Shown piece by piece: positions 19,963 through 28,215 of a DNA stretch of 54,379 bases. Below the pieces are notes generated by a model. That model ran no database searches. It saw only the letters and a program-made list of their open reading frames with translations, and was not told the origin of the DNA. The position numbers were made by a program, and so were the translations under genes. The stretch's first letter is position 1. The number at the start of each line of letters is the position of its first letter. The DNA lies in the NCBI RefSeq assembly GCF_933208495.1, contig NZ_CAKOET010000008.1, forward strand, positions 1-54,379. Direction: 5' to 3'. The stretch comes from Convivina praedatoris (GTDB taxonomy: Bacteria > Bacillota > Bacilli > Lactobacillales > Lactobacillaceae).

Positions 19963-20478
19963 ATGGAGCATCGTCACATTAATTGGTTTGGTATTCTATC
20001 TGGGGTAGTTTTCATTATTTTTGCCTTCATGATCTTTAGTCAACCATTAGAAACAATTATTTCACTGTCTTATATCTTTGGTATTTTAGCTTGGATTCAG
20101 GCTATTACTAGTACTGTTTCAGCTGTTAGAGCTAATCAAGCTGGGATTCCAATTTCAGGGTGGCGGATGTTTAGTATCGCTTTTGATATTCTAGTGGGCT
20201 TTGTCTTTATTTTCCATCTTGGTTTGGGAATTGGCACAATCGGTTTCTTGTTTGCCATCTGGTTCATTCTTGATTCTGTTTCAGGTCTTTATTTTGCTAG
20301 AATCTTAAATCCGGTTAGTCGGGGTGCGTACTGGGTTACGATGGTCTTTGGTCTAATTAGCTTGGTCTTGGGAATCATCTTGCTCTTTAGTCCTTTGATG
20401 GCAGCCACAGTGCTGGTGTATATGATTGCCTTTTACCTTATCGTCTTTGGGGTTAGTTTAATTGCAGCATCATTATAA
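19963..20478 (+). CDS. HdeD/DUF308 family membrane protein
   Basis: 171 residues forming six short hydrophobic segments arranged as three two-helix repeats, the pattern of DUF308 (HdeD-like) proteins; the GxxxIxxGIxLLFxP repeat is visible as FGLISLVLGIILLFSP. In enterobacteria HdeD is linked to acid resistance; the role in lactic acid bacteria is unproven. AAGGAG precedes the ATG by 8 nt. Single gene with its own terminator. Confidence 0.85.
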   Translation: MEHRHINWFGILSGVVFIIFAFMIFSQPLETIISLSYIFGILAWIQAITSTVSAVRANQAGIPISGWRMFSIAFDILVGFVFIFHLGLGIGTIGFLFAIWFILDSVSGLYFARILNPVSRGAYWVTMVFGLISLVLGIILLFSPLMAATVLVYMIAFYLIVFGVSLIAASL

Positions 20479-20484
20479 AATGAT

Positions 20485-20518
20485 AAAGAGGTTGGCGTTT
20501 TAGCCAACCTCTTTTATT
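20485..20518 (+). terminator. Intrinsic terminator
   Basis: AAAGAGGTTGGC / GCCAACCTCTTTT with a 6-nt loop, after the DUF308 gene. Confidence 0.9.
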
Positions 20519-20537
20519 TGTTTCTAATATTAGGGAA

Positions 20538-20572
20538 ATAAAAAGTAGTCAGGTAAATGTTACCTGACTACT
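20538..20572 (-). terminator. Intrinsic terminator of tRNA-Asn
   Basis: 13-bp perfect stem AGTAGTCAGGTAA / TTACCTGACTACT with an ATG loop. The T-run lies on the minus-strand side (20538-20544), seven bases after the tRNA 3' end. Confidence 0.85.
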
Positions 20573-20578
20573 TGAAAA

Positions 20579-20650
20579 CTGCTCCACCTGGATTCGAACC
20601 AGGGACCTGCGCATTAACAGTGCGTTATTCTACCGCTGAACTATGGAGCA
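20579..20650 (-). tRNA. tRNA-Asn (anticodon GTT)
   Basis: Full cloverleaf on the minus strand. Acceptor TGCTCCA / TGGAGCA, D-arm GTTC/GAAT, anticodon loop CTGTTAA (GTT), T-arm CCTGG-TTCGAAT-CCAGG, discriminator G. The CCA end is not encoded. The first anticodon-stem pair is A.C, a mild oddity. It has its own promoter and terminator, so it is a single-tRNA transcript. Confidence 0.97.
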
Positions 20651-20676
20651 AAAACATATATAACTCAACAAAAAAT

Positions 20677-20706
20677 ATTTTAACATGCATAAGATACTTT
20701 TGTCAA
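20677..20706 (-). promoter_or_regulatory. tRNA-Asn promoter
   Basis: Consensus TTGACA (20706-20701), 18-nt spacer, TAAAAT (20682-20677), placing the start about 20 nt before the mature tRNA. Confidence 0.85.
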
Positions 20707-20737
20707 CAAAATAAATGGCAAAATTAAGTGTTTTTTA

Positions 20738-21082
20738 TTATTTTTCTAATAATGAGTGCTTGATTTGAGCTAATTTAGTTCGAATTTCAATCGACATTTC
20801 CGGGCTAAATCGACGAACTTGGTTAATTTCATCAATAATATACTGGTCGCGTTCGTCAGCTTTCCTAATTTTCTTTAATCTTTGCTGCATCCGCTCATCA
20901 AAGCGCTGTAAAAAATCTGCTTGTAGACTAACGATTTCTGCCTGAGGCGTTTCAGAGGTTAATTCATCCTTATAGCCTGAAAAGAAAACTGATGCTTGAC
21001 TCGTTTGGCGCCAATCAGACTCATCGACAGCGGTTTGTTTGCGGTTAAAAAATTTATTGAAAAAAGGAATTTTATTGAACAT
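20738..21082 (-). CDS. Hypothetical charged helical protein (114 aa)
   Basis: Not recognised. A soluble, strongly charged protein with a basic, aromatic N-terminus (MFNKIPFFNKFFNRKQ) and a predicted all-helical remainder rich in Gln, Arg, Glu and Lys (SLQADFLQRFDERMQQRLKK), consistent with a coiled coil. It is divergent from the regulator at 21157, with about 75 nt between them, so that regulator may control both. No known domain is visible. Confidence 0.65.
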   Translation of the reverse strand: MFNKIPFFNKFFNRKQTAVDESDWRQTSQASVFFSGYKDELTSETPQAEIVSLQADFLQRFDERMQQRLKKIRKADERDQYIIDEINQVRRFSPEMSIEIRTKLAQIKHSLLEK

Positions 21083-21156
21083 GGATTGGCCTCTAGATGA
21101 AATAATGCCTGTTAGATCGGCTACTTTTTGTTAAAATAATGGAAAGGGGACCGTTT

Positions 21157-21462
21157 ATGGCAACTTCTAAATCAGTATTTAATGACAAACAACGTATATT
21201 ACGTCTGTATTCAGCTTTAATTAGTAAGCGGGAACTTTCTAGTGATGAGATTGAAGATATGTTTTTTATTGGACATAAAACGGTTCAACGTGATATTGCT
21301 GAAATTCGGCATTTCCTGGCCGATTTACAGCAAGGAGAACCAGTGCAATCTGAGATTGTTTTTGACCGCAAGACTAAAAAGTATCGTTTAACGGAAATGG
21401 ATAATCTGTTTCAGGTCTTTGATAAAATCAATAAAATTGATCAAGAGAATCAAACATTTTAA
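21157..21462 (+). CDS. Small HTH (HTH_11/DeoR-like) regulator
   Basis: 101-residue DNA-binding protein. The N-terminal winged helix-turn-helix (about 14-60; KRELSSDEIEDMF.IGHKTVQRDIAEIR) resembles the HTH_11 domain of YafY-type regulators, but the WYL/effector domain is missing. Start ATG 21157 lies behind GAAAGGGGACC; an upstream in-frame ATG at 21139 would bury that site. It probably acts as a stand-alone repressor. Target unknown; the divergent gene at 20738 is a candidate. Confidence 0.75.
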   Translation: MATSKSVFNDKQRILRLYSALISKRELSSDEIEDMFFIGHKTVQRDIAEIRHFLADLQQGEPVQSEIVFDRKTKKYRLTEMDNLFQVFDKINKIDQENQTF

Positions 21463-21476
21463 GTTTAACAGTTTAT

Positions 21477-21515
21477 AAAAGGGTTCGCCATTATTAGAAT
21501 GGTGAACCCTTTTTG
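21477..21515. terminator. Bidirectional intrinsic terminator
   Basis: AAAAGGGTTC-CCATT / AATGG-GAACCCTTTTT, between the small regulator and the convergent dehydrogenase gene. Confidence 0.88.
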
Positions 21516-21516
21516 C

Positions 21517-22431
21517 TTACTGATTAATTGCAGCTTTCTCAGCAATTGTTTGTGCACTTTGAGCTAATAAAGTTTTCTCACGTTCATTGAGTTGTAAGTC
21601 CACCACATCACTAGCACCTTGGGCACTAATAACGGCTGGCGTTGAAATGTAAGAGTTTAACTCGGCATCAAAGTGGGACACGATTGCTTCTTGCTGGGCA
21701 TTTGAAAGTACTAAATTCATCAAAGACACGGCGGCATGGGCGATGGCTACGTTAGTGTAGCGCTTACCATTAAAGACGTCAAAACCACCCTGCCGGGCTG
21801 CCTGTTCTAGAGCAGGTAAATCTAAATGATAGGTTTGAGCTAAAGTTTGGGCACTTTGACCCAAGGCCTTAACCGTGGACCAGGCCACAAATTGGGAATC
21901 GCCATGTTCACCCAGCACATAACCTTGAATACTACGTGGATCTAGGCCGATGGCTTCTCCTAAGACGCGTTTCATGCGAGCAGTGTCTAAGTAAGTCCCC
22001 GTGCCCATGACGCGTTCTACGGGCAAGTCGGTTGCTTCTTGGTAGATACTGGTAATCACATCCACTGGGTTGGTAATAGCAATTAAAATCCCCTTAAATC
22101 CGACTCGCTTGAGTTCTGCGCCAATCTCTTGGGCAGATGGTAAGTTAGCCTTTAATTCGGTAAAACGATCACCACCGGGTTCAATTAGGTCAATTCGGCC
22201 AATGGCACTAATGATAACATCGGCATCAGCCATATCTTCAAAAGTACCGGCAGAAACTTCAACGTGATGGTCTAATAGACTAGCAGCATCGTGTAAATCG
22301 AGTACCTCAGCCTGTAATTTTTCTTTTCGGGCATCAAAGAGCACTAGTTGGTCGGCATAGCCATGATCCACAATGATGTGGGCCACAGTGGCGCCAACAT
22401 GTCCTTGACCCAATACAGCAACTTTTCTCAA
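21517..22431 (-). CDS. L-2-hydroxyisocaproate / L-lactate dehydrogenase family
   Basis: NAD-dependent 2-hydroxyacid dehydrogenase, 304 residues: Rossmann GQGHVGATVA, catalytic region with ITNPVDV, GTGTYLDTARM and the active-site His in GEHGDSQFVAWSTV. The LDPRSIQGYVLGEHGDSQF block resembles the Weissella/Lactobacillus L-hydroxyisocaproate dehydrogenases more than classical Ldh, so it probably reduces branched 2-oxoacids. The start is TTG 22431, placed by GAAAGGGG 6-12 nt upstream; the frame extends to 22461. Confidence 0.85.
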   Translation of the reverse strand: MRKVAVLGQGHVGATVAHIIVDHGYADQLVLFDARKEKLQAEVLDLHDAASLLDHHVEVSAGTFEDMADADVIISAIGRIDLIEPGGDRFTELKANLPSAQEIGAELKRVGFKGILIAITNPVDVITSIYQEATDLPVERVMGTGTYLDTARMKRVLGEAIGLDPRSIQGYVLGEHGDSQFVAWSTVKALGQSAQTLAQTYHLDLPALEQAARQGGFDVFNGKRYTNVAIAHAAVSLMNLVLSNAQQEAIVSHFDAELNSYISTPAVISAQGASDVVDLQLNEREKTLLAQSAQTIAEKAAINQ

Positions 22432-22515
22432 ATTAATTCCCCTTTCATAACTACCTAGCATTATAGGTTAAATAAATGAGAAAAGCCATGAAAGTATGAG
22501 AGATAATTTATTAAA

Positions 22516-23271
22516 TTAGAAAGTGAAATAAGTTAGTAGTTGGTCTTCAGTTAAAGCTTGCTTTTTTGAACCATTTACATCTAAGACAATTTTACCGGCA
22601 TTGAGGATTAAAAGACGATTGCCATATCGAAGGGCATCCTCCAAATTGTGGGTGATCATTAATGCGGTGAGCTGGTTATCTAGAATTTGCTGATTAGTAG
22701 CTGCCATCAGTTGATCAGAGGTTTTAGGGTCCAAGGCGGCAGTGTGTTCGTCTAATAGTAATAATTCAGGTTTCACTCGTGTGGCCATCAAGAAACTTAA
22801 TGCTTGTCGTTGACCGCCAGACAAGCTACCTGTTGGCGTTTGTAAACGTTGGTCGAGGTTGTTACCCATTTTAGCGGTAATAGCAGCATATTCTACTAAC
22901 TTTTCTTTGTTAAGCCCCCGAGAACGCAAGGCGCGATGTTCTCCTCTTTTTTCAGCCAGTAATAAGTTTTCACTGACAGTCATACGAGGAGCAGTGCCCA
23001 TCTTAGGATCCTGAAAGACGCGGGCAATCATTTTGGTTCGTTGAACAGCATTGTGTTGGGTGATGTCTTGGCCATTGTGTAAAATCTGGCCAGATTGAGG
23101 AGCTAAATTCCCAGCAATCGTATTGAAAAGCGTTGATTTACCGGCACCGTTGGTTCCCAGAATACTGATAAAATCGCCTTGGTAAATATCGAGATTGAGA
23201 TCATCAATAATTTTAGTGTGGCCACCTACTACGACATTAATATTTTTAAGTGAAATAACGGCGTTAGTCAT
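22516..23271 (-). CDS. ABC transporter ATP-binding protein (ABC_sub_bind system)
   Basis: 251-residue ATPase: Walker A GTNGAGKSTLFN, signature LSGGQRQALSF, Walker B LLLLDEHTAALDP and H-loop MITHNLEDAL. Third gene of a three-gene importer, overlapping the permease by 4 nt (ATGA-type). An AAGGGGGG ribosome site lies before its ATG. It energises uptake of the ligand bound by the 24161 protein. Confidence 0.9.
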   Translation of the reverse strand: MTNAVISLKNINVVVGGHTKIIDDLNLDIYQGDFISILGTNGAGKSTLFNTIAGNLAPQSGQILHNGQDITQHNAVQRTKMIARVFQDPKMGTAPRMTVSENLLLAEKRGEHRALRSRGLNKEKLVEYAAITAKMGNNLDQRLQTPTGSLSGGQRQALSFLMATRVKPELLLLDEHTAALDPKTSDQLMAATNQQILDNQLTALMITHNLEDALRYGNRLLILNAGKIVLDVNGSKKQALTEDQLLTYFTF

Positions 23272-24164
23272 GAATTGCTACCCCCCTTTTTCATCATTGA
23301 CTCTAACTTAAAGTATTTACGTAGTTGTGGCAGAATCATAGCGGTAGCTAAGATAATTGAAGAAATTAGATTTAAATCGTTTGTGCTAAAGCCGAGTTGC
23401 AGTACACCAAGGAGGACTAATCGATAAAAGATTGATCCCATGATGACTGCGATTAAGCGTTCATTAAGCGTTAAATTACCAAATACAACCTCTCCAATAA
23501 TGATTGAAGCCAAAGCAATCACAATTGTACCAATTCCCATGTTGATATCGGCGTAGCCATTACTTTGAGCAATAATAGCTCCGCCTAAACCGATTAAACC
23601 ATTCGAAAGCATCAGACCCATAATCGTCATTCTATCAGTTTGAATACCAAATGATTGGGCCATGGTGACATTGTCACCAGTCGCAATAAAGGCTTGGCCA
23701 ATTTCAGTTTGTAAAAACCAGACTAAGATGAGGGTAATGACGGATACAATTAATAAACCTAAAACAACCATGTCAAAATATTTGGGTAGATGGCTTAAAA
23801 AAGTGTTAGTAAAAATTGTTTTTTGATTAAGTAATGAAATATTGGCTGAACCCATAATGCGTAGATTAATCGATAGACAAGCAGTCATTACTAAAATTCC
23901 AGCCAATAAAACCGGAATCTTACCCTTTGTGTATAGTAATCCTGTTGCTAATCCTGCTAAACTACCAATTAAAAAGGCTATCAGGGTGGCTAAGAAAGGA
24001 TTCACACCGTGACTAATTAAGGTAACAGCACTAGCTGCTCCAAGAGGGAAAGAACCCTCGACTGTCATATCTGGAAAGTCTAGAATTCGAAAGGTTAGAT
24101 AGAGGGCGATTCCCAAAATTGACCATAGAATCCCCTGTCCGATACTGGAAACAATCATACTCAT
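23268..24164 (-). CDS. ABC transporter permease (BPD_transp_2 type)
   Basis: 298-residue permease with eight or nine hydrophobic segments of the branched-chain/TrpY group (PF02653), with GLIGLGGAIIAQSNGYADINMGIG and VIALASIIIGEVVFG as the conserved EAA-like loop region. It overlaps both neighbours by 4 nt, giving a tightly coupled operon. Substrate is set by the binding protein and not known here. Confidence 0.9.
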   Translation of the reverse strand: MSMIVSSIGQGILWSILGIALYLTFRILDFPDMTVEGSFPLGAASAVTLISHGVNPFLATLIAFLIGSLAGLATGLLYTKGKIPVLLAGILVMTACLSINLRIMGSANISLLNQKTIFTNTFLSHLPKYFDMVVLGLLIVSVITLILVWFLQTEIGQAFIATGDNVTMAQSFGIQTDRMTIMGLMLSNGLIGLGGAIIAQSNGYADINMGIGTIVIALASIIIGEVVFGNLTLNERLIAVIMGSIFYRLVLLGVLQLGFSTNDLNLISSIILATAMILPQLRKYFKLESMMKKGGSNS

Positions 24165-25159
24165 TGGATAACCTCCCCGTGTGCTTGAGCTTCTTGAACC
24201 ATATTGGCTGGTAACTCAATTCCTAACATCTGTGCTTCTTTGATATTTACAACTAAACTACCCTTCATAACTGAACGAACTGGCATAGTGGCTGGATTTT
24301 GACCCTTCAAAACTTGACCAGCCATTAATCCGGCTTGATAACCAATATCAAATTGACTAACCGACATCGTCGCAATACCACCATCTTTAACCATGGTATC
24401 AGTGGCGGGGATGACTGGAATTTTTGCTTGGTTAGTAGTATTAATTAAAGTTTTCATGGCGCTAGCGACACCATTATCTTGAGGAGCATAAACTACATCT
24501 ACTTGACCAGCCATGGTTTCTGCAACTTGTTGCATATCGTTGGTACTTGCAATTGTGTACATTTTGACTCGTAAGCCTTTTTCCTGAGCTAATTTTTCCG
24601 TTTTTTGAGCATGATAAGTACCACCATGATCAGAGGAGGTATAAATAATGCCTAAAGTTTTCGCTTGTGGTGCTACCTTTTGAATCACATCAAGATGCTC
24701 AGTTAAAGGCGAATCACCAGATGTTCCAGTGATATTGGCCCCTGGTTTGTCAATAGATTTAACTAGTTTTGCACCGACCGGATCTGTAATACCAGCCAAA
24801 ATTACCGGACTTTGGCCGTTGGCAGCTTTGGCTAAGGACAGTACGGCTGGCGTAGCGATACCAACTGTTAGATTATCGCCTTGATTAATGAAGTTTTGGG
24901 CCATTGTCTTTAAATTAGCCTGATTAGCTTGGGCATTTTGATAGTCAATTTTTACCGTTTTACCATTGACATACCCTTCCTGTTTTAGCCCCGCCACAAC
25001 TCCTTGATGGATTTCATCGAGAGCTGGATGAGTTACTAATTGTAAAATACCAACCTTAGGAATTTTAGCCTGGTGGTTAGATGAATGGGTGCCTTGAAAA
25101 AAGGCAAAAACTAAAAAGCCAACGACAATGACGATACTGCTTAATAAGCGTTTATTCAT
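24161..25159 (-). CDS. ABC transporter substrate-binding protein (ABC_sub_bind, TrpX-like)
   Basis: 332-residue periplasmic-binding-protein fold of family PF04392, the binding component of TrpXYZ-type systems that in streptococci are linked to tryptophan or tyrosine. The N-terminus is a membrane anchor (MNKRLLSSIVIVVGFLVFAF) without a lipobox cysteine, unusual for a Gram-positive binding protein. Conserved stretches include VGILQLVTHPALDEIHQGV and GIATMSVSQFDIGYQAG. ATG 25159 follows GGGAGAAAA; the frame runs upstream into the leader terminator. Expression is probably controlled by the structured leader. Confidence 0.87.
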   Translation of the reverse strand: MNKRLLSSIVIVVGFLVFAFFQGTHSSNHQAKIPKVGILQLVTHPALDEIHQGVVAGLKQEGYVNGKTVKIDYQNAQANQANLKTMAQNFINQGDNLTVGIATPAVLSLAKAANGQSPVILAGITDPVGAKLVKSIDKPGANITGTSGDSPLTEHLDVIQKVAPQAKTLGIIYTSSDHGGTYHAQKTEKLAQEKGLRVKMYTIASTNDMQQVAETMAGQVDVVYAPQDNGVASAMKTLINTTNQAKIPVIPATDTMVKDGGIATMSVSQFDIGYQAGLMAGQVLKGQNPATMPVRSVMKGSLVVNIKEAQMLGIELPANMVQEAQAHGEVIQ

Positions 25160-25421
25160 TTGTTTTCTCCCAAAATAAAAGACTTTGAATACCCAGTCGG
25201 TCTTCAAAGTCTAAAAGAAAGGCCTGCTGGGGTGATGCCCAACAGACCAAGAACATGGTAAAGAGTCGTCAGGACAAAATAAATTGCCACAGCTCACCTT
25301 TAAAAGGACAGCTGTCTCACTGACGCCACCACTGACGAACTAAGTTGAACTTAATTACTTCCATGTCTTGCTCCAATCAATAATATAAGCTAAGGCTACC
25401 CAAGTTAGTGATATTTGTCAA
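25160..25421 (-). promoter_or_regulatory. Structured leader RNA with tandem terminator-like hairpins upstream of the ABC operon
   Basis: Minus-strand consensus TTGACA (25421-25416) with a poor -10 17 nt later (TAGCCT). About 225 nt of leader follows. P1 pairs 25370-25361 with 25258-25249 (CAAG-CATGG type). P2 pairs CGTCAG (25337-25332) with CTGACG (25272-25267). P3 is an ACAGCT/AGCTGT hairpin (25315-25289). A GC-rich hairpin with T-rich tail (25247-25221) follows, then a perfect terminator (25211-25181) just before the RBS. It has no T-box TGGNACC sequence. Possible riboswitch or attenuator; ligand unknown. Confidence 0.6.
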
Positions 25422-25529
25422 GCAAAAATACCTTTCCAACTTGACTAATAAAGGGATTGGCCTTAAAGTGGATTGATTGAGTCCAGCTAAATCGCTTAGT
25501 TTTGGAACGTTAATGAAAGAAATAAATCA

Positions 25530-25919
25530 ATGTTGTTAAGTAGAAAAGCTTCAATTGAATTAATCGCTGTTTTTGCTGGTGGCTTTTTAGGTGGTGGGCT
25601 ACGTTTTTTATTTGGTTATTTGCCTATGATTGGTCATTGGCCAATTACTACCATAATCATTAATTGGACTGGCTGTTTGGCTTTGGCCTATTTAGGTGCT
25701 TGGATGGCAAAACATACAGCCGTACCACATTTGTGGCAAACATTTATTGGTACGGGGATACTTGGTGGTTATACTACTTTTAGTACCATGATTTTACAAG
25801 TGTATCAGCAAGGTCTACTATCAGGCTTCCTTTATTTAGTGGCAACTATATTTGGTGGTTGGTTTATGGTGGAATTAGGACAGTGGCTAGTCTGTCGGTC
25901 AGGAGAGCAACATGTTTAA
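25530..25919 (+). CDS. crcB: Fluoride channel subunit CrcB/FluC, copy 1
   Basis: 129-residue four-span membrane protein of the Fluc family, which exports fluoride by passive flow as antiparallel dimers. Signature GGGLRFLFG, the conserved Asn in INWTGCLALAYLG, and GTGILGGYTTFSTM containing the phenylalanine-box region. It overlaps crcB copy 2 by 8 nt. Paired subunits usually form a heterodimer. The RBS is weak (GAAAG). No fluoride riboswitch is evident upstream. Confidence 0.93.
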   Translation: MLLSRKASIELIAVFAGGFLGGGLRFLFGYLPMIGHWPITTIIINWTGCLALAYLGAWMAKHTAVPHLWQTFIGTGILGGYTTFSTMILQVYQQGLLSGFLYLVATIFGGWFMVELGQWLVCRSGEQHV

Positions 25920-26262
25920 CTACCTGTTACCGGTAGCGCTAGGGGCTGGATTAGGTGCGGCTCTGCGCTATTTAGTGATTTATTTTTGGTCATCTAACTT
26001 TCTTATGTATACCGCAATATGGATAGTCAATGTATTAGGTGCTTTAGCTATGGGATTCTTGTGGTCTATGCAACCAAACGAACTGACGTTTAGTTTTTGG
26101 GGAACCGGTGTTTTAGGTGGGTTAACGACTTTTAGTACGATGATGACCCAAGCTTTGGAGAGATCCAGTTTTAAGCAGCGTTTAATCTATTTACTGGTGC
26201 AAATTTTAGCTGGTTTATTAAGTTTTTATATCGGTCATTGGTGTGGTCAATATTTTATTTAA
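25912..26262 (+). CDS. crcB: Fluoride channel subunit CrcB/FluC, copy 2
   Basis: 116-residue partner of the preceding protein with the same layout: GAGLGAALRYLVIYF, IVNVLGALAMGF and GTGVLGGLTTFSTM. GGAGAG precedes its ATG inside the end of copy 1. Two adjacent homologous Fluc genes are known to give obligate heterodimers in several Firmicutes; the 8-nt overlap suggests equal production. The next gene is DegV. Confidence 0.93.
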   Translation: MFNYLLPVALGAGLGAALRYLVIYFWSSNFLMYTAIWIVNVLGALAMGFLWSMQPNELTFSFWGTGVLGGLTTFSTMMTQALERSSFKQRLIYLLVQILAGLLSFYIGHWCGQYFI

Positions 26263-26281
26263 AGTAATTTAGGAGTTTAAA

Positions 26282-27169
26282 ATGCAAAAAGTAGCAGTTA
26301 TTGTGGATTCATCTGCAGCCTTACCGGCTGAAAAGCGTAACCATTATCATATTTTTCAGGTTGAGGTACCAATTTTATTTGGCCAAGAAACTTATTTAGG
26401 TGATCGTGATATTCATGATTTAGGCCAATTAGTTGACATGATTAAAGAGCGAAAAGAATTGCCAACAACCTCGCAACCTACACCAGGGCAGTGGGAAGAA
26501 GCTTTGAATGAGGTCAAGTCAGCCGGTTACAGTCAAGCGATAATTATCACTCTGTCTTCTGGTATTTCTGGTGCTTATCAAACAGCCAAGTTGGTGGCTG
26601 CTGATTTTGATGGATTAGATGATGTTCAGGTTTGGGATTCGCGCTTAACTAACATGGCTGCTGGTGAACAAGCCATTCTGGCTTCAGTGTTGGCCGACCA
26701 AGGAGCTGATATGTCAGCAATTTTGGCAGCTCTTGGGGAGCTGAGAGCTAGTACTGATGTTCGGTTCGTGGTAAATGATATCTCCCATTTGAAGCGAACT
26801 GGACGTTTATCACGAGGCCAAGCATTGATTGGTGGTCTATTAAATATCAAACCCTTACTAGCATTTGATGTAAATGGGGAGGGAAAGATTGGTGCTGTTG
26901 GTAAGGCTCGTAAAATGAGCGGTGCTCGCAAAGAAATTCAAATGGCTTTTAACCAATATTTGAGTCAAGTTGATTATCCTGTTCGTGCCTACGTAGTTGA
27001 TGGTAATAATCCTAAACTGGGAGATAAGTGGTTGAAAGAATTTAAACAGGAATATCCAGCAGTAGCTTTTGAACGGTCTAGCATGGATCCCGTTATTGGT
27101 GTGCATACTGGGGATGGTGCCATGGCTCTCATTTGGACCAGAGATTGGGAAAGTATGGTTGAAAAATAA
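26282..27169 (+). CDS. DegV family fatty-acid-binding protein
   Basis: 295-residue two-domain EDD-fold protein. DegV/FakB proteins bind a fatty acid that is phosphorylated by FakA. Family features: VDSSAALP at the N-terminus, the TSQPTPGQ segment, LSSGISGAYQTA, and FVVNDISHLKRTGRLSRGQALIGGLLNIKPLL. Lipid-binding His/Ser residues are present. TAGGAG precedes the ATG. Single gene, with a terminator 5 nt downstream. Confidence 0.92.
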   Translation: MQKVAVIVDSSAALPAEKRNHYHIFQVEVPILFGQETYLGDRDIHDLGQLVDMIKERKELPTTSQPTPGQWEEALNEVKSAGYSQAIIITLSSGISGAYQTAKLVAADFDGLDDVQVWDSRLTNMAAGEQAILASVLADQGADMSAILAALGELRASTDVRFVVNDISHLKRTGRLSRGQALIGGLLNIKPLLAFDVNGEGKIGAVGKARKMSGARKEIQMAFNQYLSQVDYPVRAYVVDGNNPKLGDKWLKEFKQEYPAVAFERSSMDPVIGVHTGDGAMALIWTRDWESMVEK

Positions 27170-27173
27170 TTTT

Positions 27174-27207
27174 AAAGGTAACTACCTATTAGTAGTTACC
27201 TTTTTTA
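27174..27207 (+). terminator. Intrinsic terminator after degV
   Basis: AAGGTAACTAC / GTAGTTACCTT stem, 6-nt loop, then T6. Confidence 0.9.
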
Positions 27208-27287
27208 TTGGGGTTTAGTTAACATGGGGACCCTATTTGTAGTAACCTTAGGAAAGCTATATTGAACAATTGTATAAGGATATTATT

Positions 27288-28211
27288 ATGATTACCTTTA
27301 AAAATATTAGTAAAAGCTACCAAGGAAAGCTGGCACTTAACCAGATTAATTTAGCAATTAATAGCCATGAGCTCTTTGTGTTAGTAGGTCCATCTGGTAG
27401 TGGTAAAACCACCTTACTGAGAATGATTAATCGTTTAAATACACCCACTACTGGTCGGATAGAAATTGATGGTCAGGATATTAGTCAGCTTCAAAACATT
27501 AATGATTTACGTCATCAAATGGGTTATGTACTACAATCAGGTGCCCTATTCCCTAATTTAACCGTAGCGCAAAATATTGCAGTGACACTACATGCGCAAC
27601 ATTTAAGTAAATCGGACCAGGATTACCGTATTCGACAAATGTTACAGCGGGTATCTTTAGATCCCGATGTTTTTATGAATCGCTTGCCAAAAGAATTATC
27701 TGGTGGAGAAGCTCAGCGAGTTGGTATCGTCCGTGCCTTGGTTTTTAATCCAAAAATTATTTTGATGGATGAATCTTTTAGTGCTTTAGATCCACTTTCA
27801 AGAAAACAGTTACAAAATTTACTGATTGATTTACATCAAGAGTTTCAAATGACGATTGTCTTTGTGACCCATGATATGCAAGAAGCATTGCGCTTAGCCA
27901 CTCGGTTGGTGGTGTTAAAAGAAGGACAAATTCAGCAAATTGGGACACCAAATGAAATTAAAATGCATCCTGCTAATCAATTTGTAGCTGATTTTTTTGA
28001 TGATTATCAAGAAAAAATACCCCTCATTAATGATGTATTGGCTGCGGGTTTAGGACAACCTAGTCATCAGAAGTCAGGAACATTATCGGTTCGAGCTAAT
28101 ATTTATGAGCTGGCCCAAGCCTTTCAACAAGAGTCGGAAGTAATCGTTGGTGATAAGTCACTTAAAATGGCTGACTTAGTCACATACTTGGCACAGCAAG
28201 TGGAGGATTAA
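27288..28211 (+). CDS. Osmolyte ABC transporter ATPase (OpuCA-like)
   Basis: 307-residue ATPase of quaternary-amine importers: Walker A GPSGSGKTT, signature LSGGEAQRVGI, Walker B IILMDESFSALDP and H-loop VTHDMQEAL. It is shorter than OpuCA/OpuAA because the tandem CBS domains are not recognisable in the about 75-residue C-terminal part, so ionic-strength sensing may differ. Start 27288 follows AAGGA; a frame upstream to 27270 lacks support. Four nt before the permease-receptor gene. Confidence 0.88.
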   Translation: MITFKNISKSYQGKLALNQINLAINSHELFVLVGPSGSGKTTLLRMINRLNTPTTGRIEIDGQDISQLQNINDLRHQMGYVLQSGALFPNLTVAQNIAVTLHAQHLSKSDQDYRIRQMLQRVSLDPDVFMNRLPKELSGGEAQRVGIVRALVFNPKIILMDESFSALDPLSRKQLQNLLIDLHQEFQMTIVFVTHDMQEALRLATRLVVLKEGQIQQIGTPNEIKMHPANQFVADFFDDYQEKIPLINDVLAAGLGQPSHQKSGTLSVRANIYELAQAFQQESEVIVGDKSLKMADLVTYLAQQVED

Positions 28212-28215
28212 CCCA

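Noticed and set aside
20579-20650. tRNA-Asn as a prophage or island attachment site
   Set aside because: No integrase gene and no duplicated tRNA 3' end was found within the window.
25160-25386. T-box for the ABC_sub_bind operon
   Set aside because: No TGGNACC-containing antiterminator; the leader has a terminator but a different architecture.
25422-25529. Fluoride riboswitch before crcB
   Set aside because: No recognisable conserved fluoride-aptamer sequence or pseudoknot; the channel pair appears to lack one here.
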